Origin: Synechococcus sp. CS-1328
GTDB lineage: Bacteria > Cyanobacteriota > Cyanobacteriia > PCC-6307 > Cyanobiaceae
Assembly: GCF_025128095.1 (NCBI RefSeq)
Contig: NZ_JAHLYT010000002.1
Coordinates: 1-39,000 of the forward strand
Direction of reading: 5' to 3'
DNA: 39,000 nucleotides
How positions within the stretch are numbered: the stretch's first letter is position 1; every line of letters begins with the position of its first letter. Both the position numbers and the translations under genes were made by a program. The notes below the pieces were generated by a model. The model was not told the DNA's origin, searched no databases, and saw nothing but the letters and a program-made list of their open reading frames with translations. Below, piece by piece: positions 8,735-17,265 of the stretch.

Positions 8735-9496
8735 GTGGCCCTTCCTCTCCTGAAGTACGCACCCACAACGCAGAACTCCCGCGTGGATGCCCTCCGGGTG
8801 GGTTCAGACGAGGATCCCAAGGCCGTGTCCATGGACAAGGCCATGGACCGCGAAGATCAGAACTTCGTGATTGAGGCCGCCTACCGGCAGATCTTCTTCC
8901 ACGCTTTCAAGGTGGACCGCGACCGCACCCTTGAGTGCCAGTTGCGCGACGGCCAGATCACGGTGCGTGATTTCATCCGCTCCCTCTGCCTGTCGGACAC
9001 CTTCACCCGCAGCTTCTACAACCTCAACAGCAACTACCGCGTGGCTCGCCACCTGGTGGAGAAGCTGCTGGGTCGCCAGACCTACGGGAAATCCGAGGAA
9101 ATCGCCTGGTCGGCCGTGCTGATGACCCGTGGGGTCCGGGGCATGGTGGACGACATCCTCGATAGCCAGGAGTACCTGGACAACTTCGGCTACGACACGG
9201 TTCCCTTCCACCGCAACCGCGTGGTTGGCTCCCGCAGCGTCGGCGAAACTCCCTTCAACATCACCTCACCCCGGTACGAGGCGTACCACCGCGGCATTCT
9301 GGGCTTCCCTCAGATCGTCTACACCGGTACCGCCAAGGCCTACCCCGAGCGTTCACGCCAACGCCGTGGCGGCTTCCCCGAGGATTACCTCCCCTGGGTG
9401 CGGACCCTGCCCGCCATGCGCACCCGTGGTGCCGCCGCCGGCAACACCAGCATGGATTACCTCTCGAAGGTTCCCTATCGCAGCATCGGCCGCTGA
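8735..9496 (+). CDS. cpcG: phycobilisome rod-core linker CpcG
   Basis: CpcG joins phycocyanin rods to the allophycocyanin core. The 253-residue protein starts at GTG 8735 with the typical MALPLLKYAPTTQNSRV N-terminus. A PBS_linker_poly domain follows (VIEAAYRQIFFHAFKVDRDR, DFIRSLCLSDTF, NSNYRVARHLVEKLLGRQ, VLMTRGVRGMVDDILDSQEY, FGYDTVPFHRNRVVGSRSVG). The C-terminal tail is hydrophilic without a membrane helix, so this is the rod-core form and not the membrane-anchored CpcL form. It is monocistronic as far as seen, ending at a strong terminator. It lies away from the cpcBA genes, as is common for cpcG. Confidence 0.96.
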   Translation: MALPLLKYAPTTQNSRVDALRVGSDEDPKAVSMDKAMDREDQNFVIEAAYRQIFFHAFKVDRDRTLECQLRDGQITVRDFIRSLCLSDTFTRSFYNLNSNYRVARHLVEKLLGRQTYGKSEEIAWSAVLMTRGVRGMVDDILDSQEYLDNFGYDTVPFHRNRVVGSRSVGETPFNITSPRYEAYHRGILGFPQIVYTGTAKAYPERSRQRRGGFPEDYLPWVRTLPAMRTRGAAAGNTSMDYLSKVPYRSIGR

Positions 9497-9533
9497 GACT
9501 TCAACCCCAACGTCACCGGGTCCTCCGGACCAG

Positions 9534-9560
9534 AAGGCGGTGCTTCGGCACCGCCTTTTT
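9534..9560 (+). terminator. Rho-independent terminator of cpcG
   Basis: A 10-bp perfect stem AAGGCGGTGC / GCACCGCCTT closes on a UUCG tetraloop and runs into five T residues. It starts 37 bases after the cpcG stop. Confidence 0.93.
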
Positions 9561-9660
9561 GCTGGCCATGCCCTGGTCAGTGGATCCTGACCGCAACGGG
9601 CCGCACCGACTGATCGAGGAGAAAGTCCTTCAAACTGCTTCTCAAACGTATCCGGATGCT

Positions 9661-10728
9661 GTGAGCCAGTCACTGACCACTTTGGCGCGACTGACCTTGC
9701 GACAGCTCCGCCAGGTGGCCAGCGATCTTGGGGTCAGCCTCTACAGCCGGAAATCGAAGGAAGAGCTGCTCAACGCGATCAGCTCCCGTCACGAAGAGGG
9801 CAGCATCTCGCTGCAGGAGATCGAGGCCGAGATGACCCCGGCCCCACAACCGGATGCCGAGACCCGTGTGGTCTTCCTGCCGCGTGATCCCCAGTGGGCC
9901 TATGTGTTCTGGGAGATCTCGGAAGACGACCTGGATCATGCGCTTCAGGCCGGTGCCAACCAGCTCTGTCTGCGGGTCGCCGATGTGACCGGCCTGGCTG
10001 GAGGCTCAGCCCATCCCCACACCCTGCAGGAAGTGGTGGTCGACAGCCATGCCACTGAGTGGTATCTGCCGGTGCCGCTCAGTGATCGTGATTACCGGGT
10101 CGAGCTCGGGTACCGCAAAGGCAGCGCCGGCGGCTGGATCTCCCTGGCCTTCTCCTCGGTGGCCCGGGTTCCTGCCCTGCATCCAAGCGAACAGATCCTC
10201 GACCAGTTCGTTCCCTTCACCCTCGAAGCCTCCCCCACCTCCCTGCCGGCACCGGTGGAGAGCAGCGATTCCGGCCTGCACGAGCGGCTGTATCAGACGG
10301 CCACCGCCCGTTGGCGCAAGCTGGGCCGTGGATCCGAGGCCTTCCATGAACTCGATGAGAGCAGCGCCGATCACCAGGGCCACCACGCCTCCGGTGCAGG
10401 CATCTGGGCCAGCGGCCGCCAGGCGTCGGGCGCAGGCGGAGTGGCACCGCGGCAGCGCTCCTTCTGGCTGGTGGCCGATGCTGAGTTGATTGTCTATGGC
10501 GCCACCGATCCCGCCGCCCGCCTCACCATCGGCGGCGAAGAGGTGCCCCTCTCCCCTGATGGCACCTTCCGGGTGCAGGTTCCCTTCCGTGACGGCCAGC
10601 AGGTGTACCCGATCGAGGCCGTGGCCGCAGACGCTGAGCAGAAGCGCAACATCACCCTCGACTTCCGCCGGCTGACCCCGGAAGACAACAGCAATCCTTC
10701 CAACCAGGCCGCCCCCGAGTGGTTCTGA
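9661..10728 (+). CDS. DUF4912 protein with N-terminal SAP/Rho-N-like domain
   Basis: A cyanobacterial protein of about 355 residues. The first ~40 residues (LTLRQLRQVASDLGVSLYSR, then KSKEELLNAI) fit the SAP or Rho N-terminal helix-extended-loop-helix fold, which usually binds nucleic acid. It is followed by the DUF4912 segment RVVFLPRDPQWAYVFWEISE with the conserved aromatic WAYVFWE. The C-terminal part, FWLVADAELIVYGATDPAAR to VPFRDGQQVYPIEAVAADAE, looks like a beta-sandwich. I chose GTG 9661 because the upstream frame (to 9559) would start inside the terminator region. There is no signal peptide. The function of DUF4912 proteins is not established; the plus-strand neighbours give no clear clue. 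Confidence 0.82.
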   Translation: MSQSLTTLARLTLRQLRQVASDLGVSLYSRKSKEELLNAISSRHEEGSISLQEIEAEMTPAPQPDAETRVVFLPRDPQWAYVFWEISEDDLDHALQAGANQLCLRVADVTGLAGGSAHPHTLQEVVVDSHATEWYLPVPLSDRDYRVELGYRKGSAGGWISLAFSSVARVPALHPSEQILDQFVPFTLEASPTSLPAPVESSDSGLHERLYQTATARWRKLGRGSEAFHELDESSADHQGHHASGAGIWASGRQASGAGGVAPRQRSFWLVADAELIVYGATDPAARLTIGGEEVPLSPDGTFRVQVPFRDGQQVYPIEAVAADAEQKRNITLDFRRLTPEDNSNPSNQAAPEWF

Positions 10729-10747
10729 CACCAGACGTGTCCCCCCA

Positions 10748-10945
10748 ATGACCTCCTCTCCTCCCCGCCGCGGCCTGCGCGTTCTCGTGGCCATCACGCC
10801 CGTGCTGGGTGCCGTGAGCTTCGCCCTGCTGATCCCTCTGCTGATCGTGCACGTGAGCCTGCAGGCAGCGGTTGGAGCCGCTGTGGCCATTGGCTGCCTC
10901 TGGTTCGCCCTGATGCTGCGGACCTCCGAAATGCCGGGCCACTGA
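10748..10945 (+). CDS. small two-helix membrane protein (65 aa)
   Basis: Starts at ATG 10748, 19 bases after the DUF4912 gene, probably in the same transcript. After a basic N-terminus (SSPPRRGLR) there are two hydrophobic helices, VLVAITPVLGAVSFALLIPL and the stretch from LQAAVGAAVAIGC to ALML, with a short loop between them. Positive charge at the front suggests both ends in the cytoplasm. It resembles the short cyanobacterial two-helix proteins filed under DUF numbers, but I cannot name the family with certainty. Confidence 0.65.
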   Translation: MTSSPPRRGLRVLVAITPVLGAVSFALLIPLLIVHVSLQAAVGAAVAIGCLWFALMLRTSEMPGH

Positions 10946-11015
10946 GCCCTCAGCCGAGGATCAACCCTGCCGTTGACCGACCTGGGGAACGCTGACAGCA
11001 GCGATCTCCTTGTTC

Positions 11016-12461
11016 ATGGCCGGCCTGGTCCCACCGCCCGCAGCCCAGCCTCAGCCCAGGCGCGCCGGGCCGCCGGCGAGATCGCTGCTGCTGGTCAGTG
11101 GCCTGGCCATGCTGTTGGGCAGCTGCAGCGCCACCGCTCGGCTGCTGGGCCAGCCTGAGCCCCGCCTGCCCCTGCCGCCAGGCATTGATGTGGGCTTCAA
11201 CCACCGCACCGCCGGCCACTACCGCAGCCCGATCGACGGCCAATGGCGACAGGGCGACGACCTCGAAGCCATGCTGTTGAACGCCATCGAGGCGGCCCAT
11301 CGCGATATCGCCGTGGCCGTGCAGGAGCTGTCCCTGCCGAAGGTGGCTGAGGCCCTGGCGCGCAAACACCAGCAAGGGGTTCGGGTCAGGCTGGTGCTGG
11401 AGAACACCTACAGCACCCCCTGGAGCGAGCAGCATCCCGCCGATCTGGTGCCCCACCTGCGCCATCGGCAGGCCCAGCTGAAGGCGCTGGGCTGGGGCGA
11501 TGCCCTGCTGATCCTGCGGCGGGCCGGGGTCCCGATGCTGGACGACACCGCCGACGGCAGCGCCGGCAGCGGCCTGATGCACCACAAATTCCTGGTGGTC
11601 GATGGCCGTGTGGTGATGACCGGCTCGGCCAACTTCACCCCGTCCTGCATCCACGGCGACCCGGACGATCGACGCACCCGCGGCAACGTCAACCATCTGC
11701 TGCGCTTCGAGAGCAGGGAGCTGGCGGCCGTGTTCCTGGCGGAATTCGAACGCCTCTGGGGAGACGGCCCCGGCGGCAAGCCCGACAGCCAGTTCGGGAT
11801 CGGCAAGGGGGGCGGCGCCCCGCAGCGGGTGATCGTGCAAGGCACACCGGTGCAGGTGCTGTTTGCGCCCCATCGCCGCAGCGATCCCAACAACGGCCTG
11901 AGCTGGTTGGGTCAGCTGCTCAACCAGGCCCAGCGGCGCATCGATCTGGCCCTGTTCGTGTTCTCGGCCCAGAACCTCACGACTGTGCTGGCGCAGCGGC
12001 ATCAGCAGGGTGTGGCCATCCGGGTGCTGGCCGACCCAGGCTTCGCCAACCGCTCCTTCAGTGAGGTGCTCGATCTGCTGGGGGTGGCCCTGCCGGATCG
12101 GCGCTGCAAGATCGAGGCTGGCAATCGCCAGTGGACGGAACCGCTGGCAGGCGTGGGCATCCCCCAGCTGGCCGGGGGCGACAAGCTGCATCACAAGATC
12201 GCCGTGATCGATGGCAAACGGGTGATCAGCGGCAGTTTCAACTGGAGTCCATCCGCGGCCCACCAGAACGACGAAACCCTGCTGGTGATCGACTCGCCTG
12301 TCCTGGCCCGCCACTTCACCCAGGAGATTGATCGCCTCTGGAGCGGCGCCGAGCTGGGGATCACGGCCAGGCTGGAGCGGCGGATCGAGCGGCTGCAACG
12401 CACATGCGGCCAAGGGCACGCGACTACGATCCCAGCAGACCGCGACGAGCCGGAGCCGTAG
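11016..12461 (+). CDS. phospholipase D-like lipoprotein with two HKD motifs
   Basis: A 481-residue PLD-superfamily phosphodiesterase. Both catalytic HxK(x)4D(x)6GSxN motifs are complete: HHKFLVVDGRVVMTGSANF (from H189) and HHKIAVIDGKRVISGSFNWS (from H392), so it should form a two-lobed active site. The N-terminus has a basic region, a hydrophobic stretch LLLVSGLAMLLGSC and a lipobox cysteine near residue 37, indicating a membrane-anchored lipoprotein facing the periplasm. Each lobe also shows the IDLALF-type strand typical of the superfamily. The substrate may be phospholipid or nucleic acid; the exported, lipidated form resembles PLD-type nucleases and cardiolipin-synthase-like proteins equally. 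Start ATG 11016 was chosen over the TTG at 11010. Confidence 0.87.
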   Translation: MAGLVPPPAAQPQPRRAGPPARSLLLVSGLAMLLGSCSATARLLGQPEPRLPLPPGIDVGFNHRTAGHYRSPIDGQWRQGDDLEAMLLNAIEAAHRDIAVAVQELSLPKVAEALARKHQQGVRVRLVLENTYSTPWSEQHPADLVPHLRHRQAQLKALGWGDALLILRRAGVPMLDDTADGSAGSGLMHHKFLVVDGRVVMTGSANFTPSCIHGDPDDRRTRGNVNHLLRFESRELAAVFLAEFERLWGDGPGGKPDSQFGIGKGGGAPQRVIVQGTPVQVLFAPHRRSDPNNGLSWLGQLLNQAQRRIDLALFVFSAQNLTTVLAQRHQQGVAIRVLADPGFANRSFSEVLDLLGVALPDRRCKIEAGNRQWTEPLAGVGIPQLAGGDKLHHKIAVIDGKRVISGSFNWSPSAAHQNDETLLVIDSPVLARHFTQEIDRLWSGAELGITARLERRIERLQRTCGQGHATTIPADRDEPEP

Positions 12462-12766
12462 TGGAGCAGCCAGCCACCTCCAACCGCAGCGCCACTGATC
12501 CAAGCGCCACTGATCGCAGCGCTACTGATCGCAGCGCTACAGATCCCAACCCGTCGGCCACCCTGGACGCGATCAACCTGATGCTGCGGGATCTCCACAC
12601 CCGGCACGACGAGATCCGCCACAGAGCCGCCTTCCGCGGCTGCACCAACGAACTCCTGGCCCTGCAGCAGGAGTTGGTCGACTATCTGCTGGCGCGAAAG
12701 CAGGGTCTCAGCGGCGGCGCCAAGCACAAACCCAGCGACGGTCTCAATTACAACTCCTTCACCTGA
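12461..12766 (+). CDS. small hypothetical protein with a five-residue repeat
   Basis: GTG 12461 overlaps the last base of the PLD stop (TAGTG), giving about 101 residues; an ATG at 12404 in the same frame is an alternative. The N-terminal part holds four copies of SATD[PR], encoded by a 15-bp tandem repeat. The rest reads TLDAINLMLRDLHTRHDEIR, then FRGCTNELLALQQELVDYLL, two helices likely to form a hairpin, and a polar tail. The helical part looks like a genuine conserved core, the repeat a variable linker. No known family is recognised. Coupling to the PLD gene hints at joint expression. Confidence 0.62.
   Translation: MEQPATSNRSATDPSATDRSATDRSATDPNPSATLDAINLMLRDLHTRHDEIRHRAAFRGCTNELLALQQELVDYLLARKQGLSGGAKHKPSDGLNYNSFT
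12488..12547 (+). repeat. 15-bp coding tandem repeat, four copies
   Basis: Four consecutive 15-base units based on AGCGCCACTGATCGC, with 1-3 differences between them, encode SATDP/SATDR. The unit length keeps the reading frame of the small protein at 12461-12766. Confidence 0.85.
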
Positions 12767-12794
12767 CCCGCCCCCTTCCGCAGCCACAGACGGG

Positions 12795-14105
12795 GTGAGA
12801 CGCCAGCCGGTACGGGTTCTGATCGTGGGCGGGGGGCCCACCGGTGCCGCCCTCGCCCTGCTGCTGAGTCAGCGGGGCATTCCATTCATCCTGATTGAAG
12901 CCAGCCGGAGCCTGGATCGGCTCTTCCGCGGCGAGGCCCTGATGCCCAGCGGCCTGGCCGCCCTCGAACAGATCGGCGGTGCCGACCTGCTGGACGGACT
13001 GCCCCAGCGGCCCCTGGCCGGCTGGCGGTTTGTGCTGGATGGGCGGGAGTTGTTTCGGGCCGCGGAACCCCTGACCCCTGGCCCTGCCTGCACCCTGGTG
13101 AGCCAACCGGCCCTGCTGGAGCGCCTGCTGGAGCGGGCGGCGGACTGTCCAGGCTGTCAGGTGCTGCGGGGCACCGCTGCCGCTGGGCTGCTGGAGCAGA
13201 ACGGTCGCATCGCGGGAGTCCGGCTGGCGGACGGCCAGGAGCTGCGGGCCGATCTGGTGCTGGCCTGCGATGGGCGCAGCTCATCGCTGCGCCGCCAGGC
13301 CGGCCTGGAATTGCAGGAGCAGAGCAGCCCCCTCGATCTGCACTGGTTCCAGCTGCCAGGGGCCTCCACGACCTCTGCCGCTCCGCCGCTGCCCCAGGGA
13401 GACTGGTTCACCACCGTGGTGGGCCCAGCCGGGATCTTCAGCCTGTTCACCGGGGCCACCGGCGTAGCGCAACTGGCCTGGGTTCGTCCCCACCGCGCCG
13501 AGGCGACAGACCCGAGGCAGCACCCACAAGCGGCGGCCCCCTGGCCGGAGTGCTGGGCCCGCCAGAGCCCACCGGAGCTGGCGGCCTGGTTGCGCAAGGG
13601 CAGTGTGCACGCGACGGCACCGGTGCCCCTGGCCGTCCGGGTGGGCCTGGCTCCCCTCTGGCATCGGCCTGGCCTGCTGCTGCTGGGGGATGCCGCCCAT
13701 CCGATGAGTCCGGTGCGGGCTCAGGGGATCAATATGGGCCTACGCGATGCCCTGGCTGCCGCGAACCATCTGATTCCGCTCCTGGCGGAGGGTGCCCAGC
13801 CAGCGACTTCACAGCTCGATGCCGCCCTGGCCACGATCGCAGCCGAACGTCTGCCGGAGATCCAGACCCTGCAGACCCTGCAACGCCAGGAGGCCGAACG
13901 GGGAATGCTGCTGCAGGGGCAGCCTTGGCTGCGGGCCTTGCTGCTGGCGGGGGCTCCGCTGCTGGCTCCGGCCCTGCGCCATCACTGGATCGAGCAGCAG
14001 CGACCCCTGCGGCAGGGAGTGACCACACTGAACCTGCTGGAGAGCCTGCGCCTGCTGGAATCGTGGGCGCCCGCCATGATGCAACGGCCTGCCCGAGCGG
14101 AGTGA
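12795..14105 (+). CDS. FAD-dependent monooxygenase (UbiH/PHBH-like)
   Basis: A 436-residue class A flavoprotein monooxygenase. It has the dinucleotide-binding motif VLIVGGGPTGAALALLLSQR at residues 8-27, the DG motif VLACDGRSSSLRRQAG near 153-168, and the second FAD motif LLLGDAAHPMSPVRAQGINM. This combination defines hydroxylases that use NAD(P)H and O2 on aromatic or isoprenoid quinone substrates. The start is GTG 12795; the N-terminus begins directly at the Rossmann strand. The substrate is unknown; UbiH-like, geranylgeranyl reductase-like and kynurenine hydroxylase-like roles are possible by fold. The stop overlaps the next start (TGATG). Confidence 0.88.
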   Translation: MRRQPVRVLIVGGGPTGAALALLLSQRGIPFILIEASRSLDRLFRGEALMPSGLAALEQIGGADLLDGLPQRPLAGWRFVLDGRELFRAAEPLTPGPACTLVSQPALLERLLERAADCPGCQVLRGTAAAGLLEQNGRIAGVRLADGQELRADLVLACDGRSSSLRRQAGLELQEQSSPLDLHWFQLPGASTTSAAPPLPQGDWFTTVVGPAGIFSLFTGATGVAQLAWVRPHRAEATDPRQHPQAAAPWPECWARQSPPELAAWLRKGSVHATAPVPLAVRVGLAPLWHRPGLLLLGDAAHPMSPVRAQGINMGLRDALAAANHLIPLLAEGAQPATSQLDAALATIAAERLPEIQTLQTLQRQEAERGMLLQGQPWLRALLLAGAPLLAPALRHHWIEQQRPLRQGVTTLNLLESLRLLESWAPAMMQRPARAE

Positions 14106-14626
14106 TGGCTCAGAACCCTGTCCCCAACTCTGCCCCTGCCGGCGCCAACCCAGGGGATCCGCGGCTGGATCTGCCCTGGGGAACAGCAGCACGGCGCCGA
14201 GCTCCACGCCACGGGCTATCGGCGATCAGGCCGTCAGCGATCGGGCAACGGTTGCTGCGGCTGACCGCCCTGCTGCTCTGCCTGCCGCTGCCTGCCGCCC
14301 TGGCGGACGAGCTTCCCGCCTACCCCGGCAACGCCGTGTTCCGCCAGCTGCAGCTGGCCGCCCAGGACTGCGGCCGTGAAAACAACAGCGCCACCTGCAC
14401 GCCGGCCCGGGACCAGGCCGATCGCCTGATGGATCACCCGCGCCTGCCGGCCGCCTGCAAAGACGTGCTCTGGGAGATCCGTGAGGGCTCCCAGGTGACG
14501 ACGCTCAACAGCTACACCAGGCGAGAAGCGCTCAACCGGGCGGCCGGGGACCTGATGGCGATCTGCCGCGCCCCGGCCAAACCGACCCCGAGCACCGGGA
14601 AACCGTCCTCACCGTTCCAACGCTGA
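14105..14626 (+). CDS. small secreted Cys-containing protein of unknown function
   Basis: The ATG at 14105 overlaps the monooxygenase stop, giving 173 residues. A long, polar N-region is followed by a hydrophobic core LLRLTALLLCLPLPAALADE, consistent with a Sec signal with cleavage after ALA, though the 40-residue lead is unusually long and the true start could be internal. The mature part (ELPAYPGNAVFRQLQLAAQD) has cysteines in DCGREN, ATCTPA, AACKDV and AICRAP that could form two disulfides in the periplasm. No family is recognised. It converges on the next minus-strand gene with 6 bases between, and both are small secreted proteins with cysteines. Confidence 0.65.
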   Translation: MAQNPVPNSAPAGANPGDPRLDLPWGTAARRRAPRHGLSAIRPSAIGQRLLRLTALLLCLPLPAALADELPAYPGNAVFRQLQLAAQDCGRENNSATCTPARDQADRLMDHPRLPAACKDVLWEIREGSQVTTLNSYTRREALNRAAGDLMAICRAPAKPTPSTGKPSSPFQR

Positions 14627-14632
14627 GCAGAT

Positions 14633-15007
14633 TCAGGGAGCGGAAGAGTCTGGAGTCTCGGCGGCGTCCAGCAGAGCGCGCGAGGTGGTCTCCATAAAAG
14701 GCACCGACCAGGGCGTGACCACGATGGCCCGGTCGGCCAGCTCGCAGGCTCCGCCCTGACGGCCAGCGGCCGAACAGCTGGCGCTGAGTTTGAGCAGGGC
14801 GTTGGTGAGCTTGCCCCGCAGGCAGCTTTCTTTGCCGGCATGGCTGAGCACCGCCTCTGCGGCCTGGCGGGTCTGCTGGATCGCGGCGGGATAGGAGTCG
14901 ACCGGGCCGAGCCCCATGGGTGCCGCCTGGCCAGGCCGGACCAGGGACAGAACACTGGCCGCAAACACCAGGACCAGGCCGGCAGAACGGGAAGGGGAGG
15001 GCAGCAC
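14633..15007 (-). CDS. small secreted Cys-containing protein of unknown function
   Basis: A 124-residue product from GTG 15007 with a clear signal peptide (SAGLVLVFAASVLSLVRPGQ, cleavage after GQA). The mature part is helical, IQQTRQAAEAVLSHAGKESC, then LTNALLKLSASCSAAGRQGG and ACELADRAIVV, with three cysteines. The C-terminus is short and acidic. It shares a loose layout with its convergent neighbour (signal peptide, Cys-rich helical body), but I cannot demonstrate homology by eye. It is divergent from pgm, with a 123-base intergenic region for two promoters. No function can be assigned. Confidence 0.7.
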   Translation of the reverse strand: MLPSPSRSAGLVLVFAASVLSLVRPGQAAPMGLGPVDSYPAAIQQTRQAAEAVLSHAGKESCLRGKLTNALLKLSASCSAAGRQGGACELADRAIVVTPWSVPFMETTSRALLDAAETPDSSAP

Positions 15008-15109
15008 GGGTGAGCCGGAGGAAATGGAGTTGAGGCGGAGGACGCCCCAATACGTAAGAAAACGCTAGCGACGGCCGCGGCAGCCAGCCCGTTCTGGGGC
15101 CAGGGGTAG

Positions 15110-16830
<1,721 letters not shown>

Positions 16831-16892
16831 GCCCACACTGACCAGCCTCGTCCCGGCTCCTAGCCTCCGGAGTAGCGGTCCATTTCCTCGGC

Positions 16893-17252
16893 ATGACCAC
16901 ACCCTCTGTCCGCCGGTCTGCCACAACAGTCCGCCGGCCTACCGCAACAAGCCGCCTGTCTGCCTCAGGCAAGCGGCCCCGATGGCCAAGCGTGCGAGTT
17001 CTGGGCCTGGCCCTGCTGCTGCTGGGGATCGGGCAGGCTGCACCGGCCAGGGCCGTCGACGGTGATCAGGTGAAGGCACTCTGCATGGCGGGCTTCAACG
17101 CCGCCATGGGCGCCGCCGGCAAGACCCCACCCGCTGGCATGGGGGAGTTCACCTGCACCTGCTTCCTGGAGCAGGTTGAAGCCGGCAGCAACATCGACCA
17201 GGCCCGCAGCATCTGCAGGGACAAGGCCGCGGCAAGGTACCCGGTGAAATGA
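16893..17252 (+). CDS. small secreted Cys-rich protein of unknown function
   Basis: A 119-residue product from ATG 16893. A long basic N-region (many Arg, Ser and Thr) leads into a hydrophobic core VRVLGLALLLLGIGQAAPAR with likely cleavage after ARA. The short mature part reads VDGDQVKALCMAGFNAAMGA, then FTCTCFLEQVEAGSNIDQAR and SICRDKAAARYPVK, with four cysteines including a CxC. It looks like a small helical periplasmic protein with two disulfides. No family is recognised. It ends 13 bases before the SulP gene and may be cotranscribed with it. Confidence 0.72.
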   Translation: MTTPSVRRSATTVRRPTATSRLSASGKRPRWPSVRVLGLALLLLGIGQAAPARAVDGDQVKALCMAGFNAAMGAAGKTPPAGMGEFTCTCFLEQVEAGSNIDQARSICRDKAAARYPVK

Positions 17253-17265
17253 TCGGCTCCAGCCC

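Noticed and set aside
10950..12503. 517-residue open frame on the minus strand opposite the PLD gene
   Set aside because: The PLD frame has two complete HKD motifs and a lipobox; the opposite frame is compositionally a shadow.
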